From Pseudo-nitzschia pungens (Eukaryota; Bacillariophyta; Bacillariophyceae; Bacillariales; Bacillariaceae): a DNA stretch of 64,000 bases. Both the position numbers and the translations under genes were made by a program. The notes below the pieces were generated by a model. It did no database searches, was not told the origin of the DNA, and was given only the letters and a program-made list of their open reading frames with translations. Where the stretch lies: positions 3,553,346 through 3,617,345 of the forward strand of contig CM074761.1 of the NCBI GenBank assembly GCA_037355855.1, in the 5' to 3' direction. This document shows, in pieces, positions 1 to 10,739 of the stretch. Within the stretch, counting starts at the first letter, position 1; the number at the start of each line of letters is the position of its first letter.

Positions 1-366
1 AGCATAACTTAAAGATACTTCTTATTGGTGCTCACTGAAAACTTTCAAGGCGACTCTTGAGTACCATTGTTGTTCTCCACAAGTACGTTCGTGTGGTAGA
101 AAGATTTTTTTCAGTTGGACTATGAAAGTCACAACACAGACTAGCGCCCCAATCAATAGCTCATAGATCTAAAGCCGAGTTCTGGTGAGAGATCTCGACA
201 CAGATCGACGGCTCTAACGGATTTTGCCATGACGTTCTATAGGTACCGTATGTCTCGAATCGCGCACACAAGAACTATGGTTCTTCTACGACACTGCATG
301 AAGAAATATTGAAACCGTGATATTGGGAAGATTCTAGTAACACTATTACGCAATAGCTGTATCGAG
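1..366. other. Intergenic, downstream of the LSG1-like gene
   Basis: No convincing coding frame or RNA gene is seen. The stretch is moderately AT-rich and holds the presumed 3' flank of the minus-strand GTPase gene that ends at 367. Confidence 0.5.
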
Positions 367-2535
367 CTATTCAAAAGCACGTGTACTTCCATATCCTGTA
401 ACTCTGGTGAAATTCTTTCGCTGATGCTTTTTCCCTCCTTTTACGGAGACTCCCATGCTTCCTTCGTTACCTCCTCCTAGCATTTGGTCGGGTGTCGAAT
501 GGCATCCATAGGGGTCTTTATTCCTGCCTTTTCTACCTTTCTTGCCCCATTTCTTTTGCCTTTTGGATTGTCCTGCGTTTGCTTTGCCATTATTCTCTTG
601 CTGCGATCCAGCCGACGTACCGCCCAACAGTTCCAACAGCATTTCATCATCTTCGATATCCAGGTCGTCTGCTTTGAATTCCTCGGCGTCGTCATCGCTT
701 TCGGGTGCTTTCGTATCGGTAGCTTCTAGAATCTTTTCGCGCAGCTTCTTTGTCTTTTGCAGAGACAGCAACAGTGTTTCTTTCTGGAAGGTTTGTTCGT
801 CAAAGTTTGGCGGTGAATGGCAATATAGCAACTTTCCGGTCGCGTACTCCATGATAATCATGCGAGCCGCCCTTTGGTAATCGGGAACTCCGCTCGAAGC
901 CGCCAACATGCTTCGGGCAATGCAGAACGTGGTCAGAAATTCGTCGGCGGTGGGGGGCGGTATCCGAATTTCGTCGTTCCCTTGGACCTGTTTGGCTTCG
1001 TATATGGCGTCCGCCGTCGGCAACGGAATCTTGATGCTGTACTGCGCGTTCAATACTTCGCGAGGAATGCGTTGGCACAGCAGATCCATAACGGGTTTCC
1101 AATCGCGCATCTGGGCGATCGGGTAGACACCCGCCGCGATCAAATCCGCGGTGTTGCTGACAAAGGACGGAAACACGAGACCGGGACAATCGCAAAGGAG
1201 CATGTCGGGTCGATCCGGCAGCAGCAACGTCTGGAAATGTTTCGTCTTTCCGGGTTGCGCGGCAACTCCGACCCGCACCACACCGTGGGCATTTTTGGCA
1301 TTTCCCATGAGCACATTGATGACGGAGGACTTTCCCACGTTTGGAAAACCCACCATTCCGAAAGGGATTCGGTTGTATTTTTCATCCATTGTGCAATCAT
1401 TGGCACCGGCAAACCGTTCGAGCCAATCCAGCAGTTCAACTCGGGAAAGAGGTTCGTCCACACCCACATTATCCGTCGTCTTCTCGGCCAACGATAACGC
1501 TTTCATTTCCTTCTCAACGATTTCGTCGCTGGTCTTTTCCTCGGCACTGCTGGCCTCATCATCGTCGTCGTCGTCGTTGTCGTCGTCACTCTCACTCCCA
1601 TCTCCTTCCACGAGCGCAGCAATTTCTCGTTGTCGTTGCCGTTCTTCTTCCTCGGCCTCTTCTCTGGCCGCTCGAGCCGCGTCTTCGTCTACCTGCTTTT
1701 GCTGTTCGTGGGCCGAGAAAAAGACGTGTTCCCATTGGTGATCCGGGTGGGAGAAATATTCGTGCCAAGCCTTTCGCTGGAGTGGTGTTAGGTAATCACT
1801 CTTGTTGATTAGCAACAACATGGGCTTCCCCAGTTCCTTTGTTGTGTATGCCTTGAGATCTTGGGACAGGTAAAACAATGGATTCCGGGCGTCGACAATC
1901 TGCACGATGCAGGAACATCTCTCCAGCACACGCCACAGCTGACGCCAGATCTCGATATTCTTCTCGAAGGGCGTCACTCCCAGGGACGAAATCGAGGAGG
2001 ATCGCAACGAAATTTCTTCCTCTCGCCGGGCAATGGCTCGCCTCCAGTCCAGGAACGCGTCCTTTTCTCGCTGGTCCAGTTCCGCTGCAGTCGTGGTTTC
2101 GTCCCAAGCGGGACGGCGTGGCACGGAGAGCTCCTTGAAGGCAAAGTTCGAATTGACTCGTTCGTTTCCCTGCAGAATCACCCCGCCGTTTTCCCCGTTG
2201 CCGTAGGCTTCTCCCGCTGCCTGTGCCGTCGCATCGAGAAGGACCACCTGTTCTTTCTCCGAAATGAATTCGCGATCGGCCATTTCGGCTTGGATCAAGA
2301 AATCGTCGAGATCGTTGACGTCCAAGACGGAGGCTCGATTGTCGAGGGCCATCTTGACGTGATCACCCGCTTCCATGTTGATGTTTTCTACACCTTCTCT
2401 CTGGGCCATTCCCCCCAAACTGGCGGAGGGTGTGTGGCGCTTGACCCGCGATTTCTGCAGGGCTCGACCCATTCCGGCGGCCCTCTCGTGCTTTTTCGGC
2501 TTTCCCTTGCGGGATGTTCCTTGGCTGCGAGGCAT
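367..2535 (-). CDS. LSG1: LSG1-type large-subunit GTPase (60S biogenesis)
   Basis: A 722-aa intronless frame. Lsg1 is a cytoplasmic GTPase that releases the export adaptor Nmd3 from late pre-60S ribosomes (family knowledge). The GTPase motifs come in circularly permuted order, as in the YlqF/YRG family: G4 NKSD near residue 243, then G1 GFPNVGKSS near 394, then G3 DCPG near 448. A Lys/Arg-rich N-terminus (SRKGKPKKHERAAGMGRALQ) resembles the conserved Lsg1 start, and a WRQLWRVLERC segment lies just before the G4 region. An acidic insert of Asp/Glu repeats (about residues 308-330) separates G4 from G1. The C-terminus is basic (KRQKKWGKKGRKGRNKDPYG). The start at 2535 is the first ATG before the conserved N-terminus. 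The upstream gene is divergent. No frame disruption is seen. Length is close to that of yeast and human homologues. Confidence 0.93.
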   Translation of the reverse strand: MPRSQGTSRKGKPKKHERAAGMGRALQKSRVKRHTPSASLGGMAQREGVENINMEAGDHVKMALDNRASVLDVNDLDDFLIQAEMADREFISEKEQVVLLDATAQAAGEAYGNGENGGVILQGNERVNSNFAFKELSVPRRPAWDETTTAAELDQREKDAFLDWRRAIARREEEISLRSSSISSLGVTPFEKNIEIWRQLWRVLERCSCIVQIVDARNPLFYLSQDLKAYTTKELGKPMLLLINKSDYLTPLQRKAWHEYFSHPDHQWEHVFFSAHEQQKQVDEDAARAAREEAEEEERQRQREIAALVEGDGSESDDDNDDDDDDEASSAEEKTSDEIVEKEMKALSLAEKTTDNVGVDEPLSRVELLDWLERFAGANDCTMDEKYNRIPFGMVGFPNVGKSSVINVLMGNAKNAHGVVRVGVAAQPGKTKHFQTLLLPDRPDMLLCDCPGLVFPSFVSNTADLIAAGVYPIAQMRDWKPVMDLLCQRIPREVLNAQYSIKIPLPTADAIYEAKQVQGNDEIRIPPPTADEFLTTFCIARSMLAASSGVPDYQRAARMIIMEYATGKLLYCHSPPNFDEQTFQKETLLLSLQKTKKLREKILEATDTKAPESDDDAEEFKADDLDIEDDEMLLELLGGTSAGSQQENNGKANAGQSKRQKKWGKKGRKGRNKDPYGCHSTPDQMLGGGNEGSMGVSVKGGKKHQRKNFTRVTGYGSTRAFE

Positions 2536-3078
2536 GGTGATAAAACAATGCAGGAATTGGTGTTGTTGTTGTTGCTGCTGCTGCTGCTGCTCTTGATTTG
2601 GCGTCGCGACGTCCTCAACCTTCTTGTCCGGTTACTCCGTTGGGGCCTTTCGGGTGGGATGGATGGAGTACAAGTATGTGTTTTTCGACGTACCGCCGAT
2701 CGAAAAAGCCTAACTAAGAAAGCATCGAAACACTCGCTCGATCATCGATCAGGGACTGCAGTTTTGAGATGATTTCCCGTTCCCTTTGGAGGCGGCACGG
2801 TGGGTCTTCGAAGATTGGTTGGTCGGAACGGTGAACGGAGGACAGACGTCTAAATTCCATACGCGATCGGAGACACTGGCGGGACTGATTTTCAAAATGG
2901 ACCAGTCCGATTAAAAGTTGAAGTTTTTTTCTTCTCTTCGGATTTTGTTCGCTAATAAAAATAGAACGACACTCTCGCACATCGCAGAGCAAGTCCATCA
3001 TCATTACTTTGAGATGCAATGTGCACATCATCAAACAGATCCAAAGAAGACGGATTGAACCTTTGATGGGAACATAGT
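2536..3078. promoter_or_regulatory. Divergent intergenic/promoter region between LSG1 and the TCAIM-like gene
   Basis: About 540 bp separate two start codons that point away from each other, so the promoters of both genes must lie here. No clear TATA element was identified. It contains the triplet tract listed separately. Confidence 0.5.
2562..2592. repeat. GTT/GCT trinucleotide tract in the LSG1 5' flank
   Basis: Four GTT triplets run into about six GCT/CTG triplets (CAG/CAA read on the gene strand). The tract sits about 30 bp upstream of the LSG1 start, so it is probably in the 5' UTR and is a likely length-polymorphic microsatellite. Confidence 0.7.
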
Positions 3079-4817
3079 ATGGGAGGTGACAAGGCAATAG
3101 TGTCGCGGTCTATTTACGTTGATCGGTTGCGCCGAGCTTTTCTCTTGCGATGCCACCCCGATCGGATTTCGACGGCACGACGAAACGATTCGAAAACAAC
3201 AAAGTGTTCTTCTACAGGTAAGGTGGCGCACAAAGCGATTGATGATTCGAAAAAGCCATCGGAAAAAAATCCTTGTCTTCGTTGGCAACACGATCACGCG
3301 CTTTCCATCTCACGATATTTGATTTGATGCTCGGAAAAATAAAGGCGCTCGGCGAACGAATGATCCAATCCGACTTTAAGGATTACACCTCCAACATCGG
3401 GAGAAGTGACGCCCACAGAAGATCACGCCACGGGCAACACAGCATCATAAATTACGCGCTGGAAAAGAGGGACGGATCCCTGCTTCATCGGACACTGGAC
3501 CTGAGTGAATCTGTTTCGAACATACTCCAAAACCTCGCCTCCGCACTCGAGTCATCGGGCGCCGCGAAGCTGCCACCTCCGCCGCCACCACCGACGTCGT
3601 CGCAATCTCCGAATGGAAACGCAAACGAAAAGGGCGGCTTTTCACTGGGTCAAATACACTCCCCACGATGGCAGGAAGCGCCGGGATACCGACGCCAGTC
3701 GGATCGACCACCGCTACGACGTGAATTCCAATCGGGGGAGGGATTTGCAATGGTTTCTTTCCTCCGTCACTCCGTCCCAGATCGAAGAACGCAGGGCGCA
3801 CCGAATGGACTGCCACCGCAGCGGCATTGGTGGCTCGTCGGCTGTTTTCGTTCCAGTCCATCGACGGAGTTCATCTGGGGTGGTCGTCCAAATCGTTTGC
3901 TGGGTTGTTGTCAGTCTCTGATACGATTTCACGAAGAACACCACCACCGATTCAACGTCGACTCGTTCTATCCACTGGGACTCGTATTTACAAACGTGGA
4001 GAAGAAACCGTCGCTGGACGTTTTCGGAGGAAACATCTACCTGAGTCCTGCTGGAACCCAACTGGAGTGGCTGGAATGCATCAAGGAAGTAACGGACGAA
4101 CGACTGCAGGAGTTTTCGAGGAACAGGCGCATCATGACGGAACGGGTCGCATTGCTGCAGGAGGGACTCATGGGTGACAGAGGCGACATTAGCAGTGGCA
4201 GTGGCAGTGGCAATGGCAGTGGCAAACGCATGAGAGTGAAGAAAGGATTTACGTGTACATCGTTGGAGTACTACTTGTTTTTGGAACGAGTCACCGCGCC
4301 ATACACGAATGCAGGTTTCATTTCTGCCGAGAATCCAAGGTCGGAAAGCAAGGAATTGATGCCGGTGCTTTCTTCTTCCTACTTGTGCTCCAGTCGTCAC
4401 CTCCGACTCGTAGTGGAATCTCCAAATTCGAGCCGCAGACCCAAAGTAACACCAGAAGGGTTCATTCAAGTGCCCTCTACCATCACGAACGCGGAGCTCG
4501 TCTCGGTGGTGTCAAAGTTGTCCGTCTTGGCCGAAGAACGCTGGGACGCAGAGCAACAGAAGAAAGACCAGTGCCGGGACGCCGCCGACGAAGCGCAATG
4601 GAAGCTCGGGCTGCAGAAGATATCTCGAACCAACGAACGAGTTCGCCGCGAAGACTTTCTGAGTTCACTCTCCCGACTGATAGACCACGAGGCCCAACTG
4701 GGCGAGGGACGACTTTCGGGATCTAATTTACAGATTAGCACGAGCGGTCAATTCTGTCACCTATCCGACGACGGGAGTTTGGTGATTCCGCACAACTGGA
4801 CGCTATCGGCGATGTAA
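3079..4817 (+). CDS. TCAIM-like protein (DUF4460/DUF4461), with apparent +1 frame changes
   Basis: Animal TCAIM is a mitochondrial protein; the family carries a degenerate J-like N-terminal domain (DUF4460) and a DUF4461 region, and its biochemical role is unclear. Here the N-terminus has LRRAFLLRCHPDR (J-like HPD), the middle has DLQWFLSSVTPSQIEERR and GVHLGWSSKSFAGLL, and the C-terminus ends DGSLVIPHNW, matching the family's DGDLCIPWNW-type ending. One intron fits at 3218-3344 (CTACAG/GTAAGG to ATAAAG/GCG). Keeping the family-like protein requires four +1 changes, near 3160-3172, 3605-3645, 3775-3800 and 3915-3935. With these removed the product is 535 aa. From about 3935 to the stop the frame is uninterrupted. 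Each segment is open and family-like, so this is a gene with inserted bases, a young pseudogene or a frameshifting mRNA; the sequence cannot decide. A Pro run (PPPPPPP) and a GS-repeat are present. Confidence 0.7.
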
Positions 4818-5407
4818 TAACATTTTGAACGCACACACAATTTTGGACTTTTTGGACTCTTTGGACTCCCAACGAATATCCATTGCATGTACGCTTAGTA
4901 GTTGATGGGGTGCCGAGTATAGAAACGCAGGAATCAAAACGCCGGGGGTGAACCTGATTAGATATGATTTACTCTCAACAGGGGGTCGAAGTTTAGAGTA
5001 ATTGTAGATAGGGATACTAGATATTGTGAATATACATCTAGTTGCAAGGTACATCTAGTTGCACAACCACAACAGATGGAATAGTTCGACTAACGACACT
5101 GGGGTATGAAGTTGATCCCATTTTTAGCGCGACTTGCGCGCACAATCATTGCATCACTCTTTGGTTGATCGAAAAGCCGATGAAACAAAAAGATAATGAT
5201 TGATCGGTTTGTTTGATGGACGAATAATCTTACCCGTACGGAACCGAGAACACATCGCATTACCACTCCTGTTTGAACAACATCTTTTGACGCATACGGT
5301 AGTGAACTTTTTTCATTGTTGGTGTTCATCATTCTAAGAATTGGTAGGATATCACTGCAATTTACGGAGGGAGACAAGGGAATTACCGATAAAGGCTTAG
5401 ATTCATC
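4818..5407. other. Intergenic region between TCAIM-like and MATE genes
   Basis: About 590 bp between two genes on the same strand. No supported gene, RNA or repeat seen; it should hold the 3' flank of the first and the promoter of the second. Confidence 0.5.
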
Positions 5408-7475
5408 ATGGGAGATTCTTTCCCGAACAAACGGCGGCTTCGAGCACCGAGGTCGTCGCTATCCGTGTTGTTGCTGCTAGCGTTGTTGTCACCTCACAGA
5501 CGTCACTCTGTGAATGGCTTTTCCTTGTCGAGACAATCTCAAGTAAGAACGGTCAATAGTGCAAGACACAACCGCTCTGCTGCAAGTAGTTCATTGTGGA
5601 TGACGTCTGAGACTAGTTCCGTACGCCGAGAGCAAGGGGGAAGACAACCTTCCAAACCTCAAGAATAAGCTGACGCGTGAATTCTTTTCCATCGGATTTC
5701 CAGCCTTCATTCAACTAGCAGCAGAACCTTTGGCGGCACTGGTGGTACGTCAATCACGATTCGATTGCGCCGAGAACGGACTTTTCTGTTTTGCTGTTCC
5801 GGGCTCACTTTCTTTCTGCAAAAAACGATGTTTCGTTGCTTTTTCGAACACGATTTAGGATACTGCTTATCTCGGTATGTATAGCAAATTGATCGTCGTG
5901 GGCTTCTGAGTATATTGTTTACGAGATCCTTTCGGTAACTCGGTGAGAGCAACCTGATTGACATTCTGTGTTATCCTTGATGATTGATCCTATTAGGTCG
6001 ACTCGGTCCGGAGGTACTTGGAGGTGCCGGTGTGGCGATTTCTGCCCAATACGCTGTCTCAAAGCTGTACAACGACCCGCTGTTGCGAACTAGCATTTCC
6101 TTGGTCGCTTCCACGGATGGACAGGCTCGCGGAGGAGTCGACGATGACGGTACTGACATGGAGAGCCGTGCGGCAGAGAACGAGAAGAAATTATCCATTG
6201 CCGTTTCATCTGCTCTCTTGTTGGCCTTTTGCGTCGGAACGATTCAGCTGATTGTCTACTCGGTTTTGGCTAGTTCCATCACGCGCGGTATGGGCCTCTC
6301 TCCATCCAATCCCATGTGGCATTCTGCTGTGTCCTATTTGCGCGTGCGGGCGTTTGGTACCCCTGCCGCAACGCTTTGGTTGGTCAGCAATGGAATTTTC
6401 CGTGGTCTCGGAGACACTCGAACACCCTTGGTGTATTCCTTTTTCTTCACGGGGCTGAATGCGATTCTAGATCCGCTTTTCATCTTTACCTTCAAGTTCG
6501 GTGCGTCTGGTGCAGCAGCCGGCACCGCGCTGGCGCAATACACAGCTCTCATTCCACTCATGATGGCCTTGAACCGCAAAGTTAAAATCGATATCTTCGG
6601 GCAATTGTCTCAGCTCAAGTCTTCACTGAAGGCATACCTCAAAGCTGGGAGCTTGGTTCTCTTTCGTACACTGGGAAAAGTCTTGGCGTACAGCGTTTGC
6701 GCCCGAAAAGCAGCAACCTTGGGTGCGGTGGCAGCGGCTGCTTATAATCTTACGTTCCAATTGGGTTTCGCTACGACGCAAATTTGTGAAGCAGGTGAGT
6801 CGGATTCAGCAACGGATTGTTGTTTTCAACAACGATTTCCCTCGTTTCATTCGGCAGTGTCTTGCAATGCGGGGAGAACGGTCTCGTGTCACGGTCGCTC
6901 ACAGTCCTTTTCTGTAATGTACGGTATGTCACAAACCTCTCGCTCGAACAGTCGCTGTTGCCGTGCAAACACTACTTGCACGAGAATTGGCCGACGATCA
7001 AACGTATTCTCCCGCAACAAAGGCCAAGTTGATCCGTCATTTGATCAACACATCATTGGTCTTGGGCGGTGGTGTTGCATCGACTCTGTCGTTCACCACC
7101 TTGCTCCAGAGAGATTCCATCCTTCGTGGGTTGACTACCAATGCGGCAATCCGAGAAGCTTCAACCATAATATTCCCTGCTGTATTGTTGACACAAGTTT
7201 TCAAAGGACTCGCATACCCAGTAAATGGAATTGTCATGGGAGGTTTGGACTGGATCTTCAGCATGGTCGCTATGTGGGCTGCCAATTTTGTTTGCATCGG
7301 AATGCTCGCGTTCTGGAGTATGGGCGGAGCTACGGCATCCTTGACCCAGATTTGGTGGGCGCTTGCAGCGTTCATGGGTACTCAGGTTGTTACAGGTATC
7401 ATTCGTTACGAAAGCAAAACTGGCATATGGCGAGTTTTGAGAGGGGGCGATAGAAAAGCTGCAACAGCGTCGTAG
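5408..7475 (+). CDS. Plastid-targeted MATE family transporter (5 exons)
   Basis: Exons by reading: 5408-5542, 5637-5744, 5859-5874, 5997-6794, 6952-7475, giving 526 aa with all junctions in frame and GT-AG. The first acceptor could instead be at 5630. MATE proteins are 12-helix antiporters that export organic cations or metabolites. The first exon is a signal peptide (LSVLLLLALLS) followed by SVNGF, the diatom plastid-import motif, so an envelope or thylakoid location like that of plant chloroplast MATEs (EDS5 type) is inferred. Family features are FPAFIQLAAEPLAALVDTAY across exons 2-3, GRLGPEVLGGAGVAIS, GIFRGLGDTRTPL and ASGAAAGTALAQY in exon 4, and KGLAYPVNGIVMGGLDW in exon 5. An acidic loop insert (DGQARGGVDDDGTDMES) lies between early helices. 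Substrate cannot be inferred. Confidence 0.88.
5859..5874 (+). other. 16-nt microexon of the MATE gene
   Basis: The 16 bases between a TTTAG acceptor and a GTATGT donor encode DTAYL plus the first base of the next Gly codon. They supply exactly the residues missing between LAALV (exon 2) and GRLGPE (exon 4) in the conserved MATE motif. Flanking introns are 114 and 122 nt. Confidence 0.85.
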
Positions 7476-7549
7476 TGTACGGTTCATCTGTTAATTGTTA
7501 ATTACTAGAGTACTTTGTTATTACTTTCCCCATGAATGAATGAATGAAT

Positions 7550-9688
7550 CTATCCCGTTTTCTCCCGAAATGCCTCTTGCAGTGCTTTCAACTCGTCTTT
7601 GCTAACACTCGTCATTGACGATTGCGGTGCTTTGTGTTGAAATTTTATTCTGCTGTAATCAATGCCCATCTTGTCGTAACGCAGGAAGGGTTTAAAATTG
7701 GTATGCATCGACGTTGGAGCCCCATCCTTTGGGATACCTTCTACAAAGGAGCAAAGGTCATCTTCAATTGTCTTTGTTTGTGGATGGATGCCAAAGGTAA
7801 TAAAAAACTGTTCCCGAGAACGTATCCGACCCAGCCCGTACCGTTCTTCCTCCAGGTGAAAGTAATCGGGTGCCGGGTCGGAGGTTCCGGATATTCCGAC
7901 CAGTCGATGATCTACCGCAAAAGTTGAAACATGGTCACAAACACCGCGAATTCAATTCTCATTGTGAGCATTAAATAATATTGAAAGGGTTGCTACTATT
8001 GGATTCCGAAAACTTACATGCTTGCGTCTTGACCTCTGAACCGTACAAAACCTGGTTTTCGGTAAACTTATGGATCTTGTTTCGTTTCTCCTTGTTTGCT
8101 CTCTTTGCATAGATGTGATAGGCAATGCTTCGCGAAGGGGCATAAAAATCGTACCCATACGTGAAGCCACGAATTGTCTGTAATATTTCTTCCCCCTGAA
8201 AGACAAACGGCAAATAATGATCGTACGGTACCGAACTAGATTGGCCAACGAGAGATACAATGCATACTTTGTCAGTGATGTTTCCGATGTCCTCGGCCCC
8301 GTAGTCTGCGTGCAATGTCGAGGAATCATATCGATGCACAGTCCCAAGGTCTTTTTTTAAAAAAAAAAACGGTACACTTACACCACAAAATGGCCTCGCC
8401 CAAAGGAGAATCCGGCTGCCCAAAACGGGTGCAACATCGGCGAGTCAACTCTTGGAACCTTGAGTGATTGGTCGTTGAATTTGATGTGCGACAAAGAATC
8501 CGAACGCCACTCGTATTCGAACTTGCACATCAATGTCACAGCGGCTTTGAGACTCTTGTGCGTCTCCGGGTCGATGTTGTTCTTTCCAATGTCGGTCATG
8601 TAATTGGTAATGACCGCCATTTCGTTTCCGGTGGTATTCCATTGATCAATAATGTCCTCGTCCCAGTCTGCCACGAACCGAACGTGCGAATCGACTTGCA
8701 TGGCAAAGTATTCCCCACGATACATGCGGTTGACGAGGTGCCGCGCGAATACCGGCCCCACCATGAGCATGGCGGGATGTTGAACGTAATCGATCCGATC
8801 GCTGTATCGACACAGGACGGCCTCGGGGGTTTCGCGACACGAATCCGCACCGGGCGGTTCGCACGAGGTGTCGGTTTCGTCTGGTTCCCGCTGGTCCACA
8901 ACGGCAACCCGCAATCGTTCCGGATGCTTTGCTCTTGCGAATGCGGATTCGAGGGTGGGGAGGCACTCCGAATCCCGGTACGAGGCAATGGCAAGGAAGA
9001 TGGTTCGTTTCCCCTCGTGAAAACTCCCGATCGCCGACGCTTCGATTGGCGTGGGGACGTACTTGCCGTGGTTCCCCAGGAATTCTCTCACGCCTCCCTC
9101 GAGATCTCCAAAGGCATCGACCGGATCCCAGAATTTCGGAACCGTCATGTTGAGTCCGTCCAGATCTTGGTTCCACAAGGTTTTCAGTCGTTCCTTGTCC
9201 GCTAAAAGATACCCGGGATGGGCGATCGATTCCATGTCATCGGTGCCGACGTGCAATGGAAACGCCTGTCGGAGATCGGTCAGTTGTTGCTCCGAGAGGG
9301 AATGGGATCGTCTCCAAAAATCGGGGTCGAAATAATTCTTCCCAGGAGGCGGCCACAGCAAACTCTTGGCTATCGTTGCAATGGCAGTGCCGACCGCGAG
9401 AACGGAAAGCACCCTCTTCGCGAGAACGTCGCGGCGATCCTTCGACCCCAGAGCTCGGATCGCATCGGATCCCTTTCGTTGCAATCCCCTGCGCCACCGC
9501 AACAGATTCAACGAGGAAAGTCGACCACTCCGCTTTGCTCCCGACGATGCGACCGGAGAGGATGGTGCTGCCGTGTGAGACGAGTTGCTACGGCTCGGAT
9601 CTTCGACGTCGTTGTCGTTGTCGTTGTCGTTGTCGGCAGATACAGACGCAGACGCAGACACTTTTTGAGCCCTCCGGGAAAGAGTCAT
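7550..9688 (-). CDS. GT60-type glycosyltransferase (Skp1 GlcNAc-transferase-like), 3 exons
   Basis: Exons on the minus strand are 8382-9688, 8018-8235 and 7550-7911, with GT-AG introns of 146 and 106 nt. The family (PF11397, CAZy GT60) includes Dictyostelium GnT1, which adds GlcNAc to hydroxyproline of Skp1; many stramenopile members have unknown acceptors. Signatures are LAIASYRDSECLPTLESAFA, RLRVAVVDQREPDE, YFAMQVDSHVRF (the metal-binding Asp-x-His region), HPFWAAGFSFGRGHFVV, FQGEEI and TYGYDFYAPS. A hydrophobic segment (VLSVLAVGTAIATIAKSLLW) after a basic N-terminal region suggests a type II Golgi/ER anchor. I chose the ATG at 9688 over an in-frame ATG at 9784 because the upstream stretch is translated homopolymer and because 628 aa matches its 629-aa paralogue at 13174. 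Confidence 0.88.
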
Positions 9689-10739
9689 GAGGGATCTGAA
9701 ACGGGTTGAAGCTGGCGTTTCCTTCTCATTGCACCGAATGAACGGGTGATCACAAAAAAAAAATGAATGATGATGTTGTATCATACGTTTGGACGTGCAG
9801 TTCTCGTCATAACCTTTGTGATTTAGCGAGTAATATTACGGTATGTACAGTGTACAGTATTGGTATGTTCTTTCGAACTTTTACGTAGACACAGATACAT
9901 ACCGGTATTAGTTCGGAGTGCCACTTTTTCATCTGAATCAAAACAATTTGTGTACCGTACACTATGAGGTTTCATTCAAACATTAAATAATGCCAACGGG
10001 AACATGAACCGAGGCAATTGAAGAAAAGAGCCAATCAAATTGTTGCCATTTTGAAAATAATACCGAAAAGAGAAGTAAACCTTATTCGTTTACACCCTCC
10101 ATCGTCAACCGAGTGCCCAAGACCCCAAAAGCTTTGGCTTCCTTTTTGAGATTGAAAAGGAAGGGTTGAAGAGCACCAGGTTGTAGAGAGAGAGAGAGAG
10201 AGAGAAGGTTTGTGTTTGGTGAGGGTAGACATGTCGAGCGCTGGTCCGGGTAGAGCGTAGGAAGAAAAAGAATAAACTGGAATCATCATCATGTATGCAT
10301 GACGATGTTGGCATGTCATCAATGAACTGAGTGCCAATAAGGTGACAGGTGCTGTGGCCGATTTGGAATTATTGATTCCTTCATTACGTCTAATAGTTTT
10401 GACGGACCATCTTTGTGCCAGTACCCATAATGCATGGGGTTTTCGATCGTACTACGCCTTGCTCTCTTTTCAGTGTTGGGGATGAGTCGAATACTCTCTT
10501 TTCATGCGATTACAATGCATTACAGTACAGAACAGTATAGTACACAACTTTCGAGGACGATCGATCCAGCGGAACAGTAATGTACAACCTATTCTAGAAG
10601 TTTTTCATTCTTCACGGTAGCCGCCCGGTACCTAGCAGTGTCGAGAACTCTGTGTTCTCATAGTTCTTGAGTATGGTGTCGAAAATCCCATGTGTTCTGT
10701 TTTCGACAACTCTGTGTTGTCTCCTGTTCCCATACTTCT
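9689..10739. other. Intergenic region with GA microsatellite
   Basis: About 1 kb without a supported gene. It contains T/A runs near the GT60 start, a GA dinucleotide tract (about 10185-10205) and imperfect local repeats of AACTCTGTGTTCTC-like sequence near 10640-10720, just downstream of the next minus-strand gene's stop. Confidence 0.5.
10185..10205. repeat. (GA)n microsatellite
   Basis: About ten GA/AG dinucleotides in a row in intergenic DNA. Confidence 0.8.

Noticed and set aside
5637..5670. Frameshift in the first MATE exon
   Set aside because: A 94-nt GT-AG intron (5543-5636) restores the frame to EDNLPNLKNKLTREFF, so no base error is needed.
8468..9205. 245-codon plus-strand frame
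   Set aside because: Antisense shadow of the GT60 gene, whose motifs and splice sites are clear.
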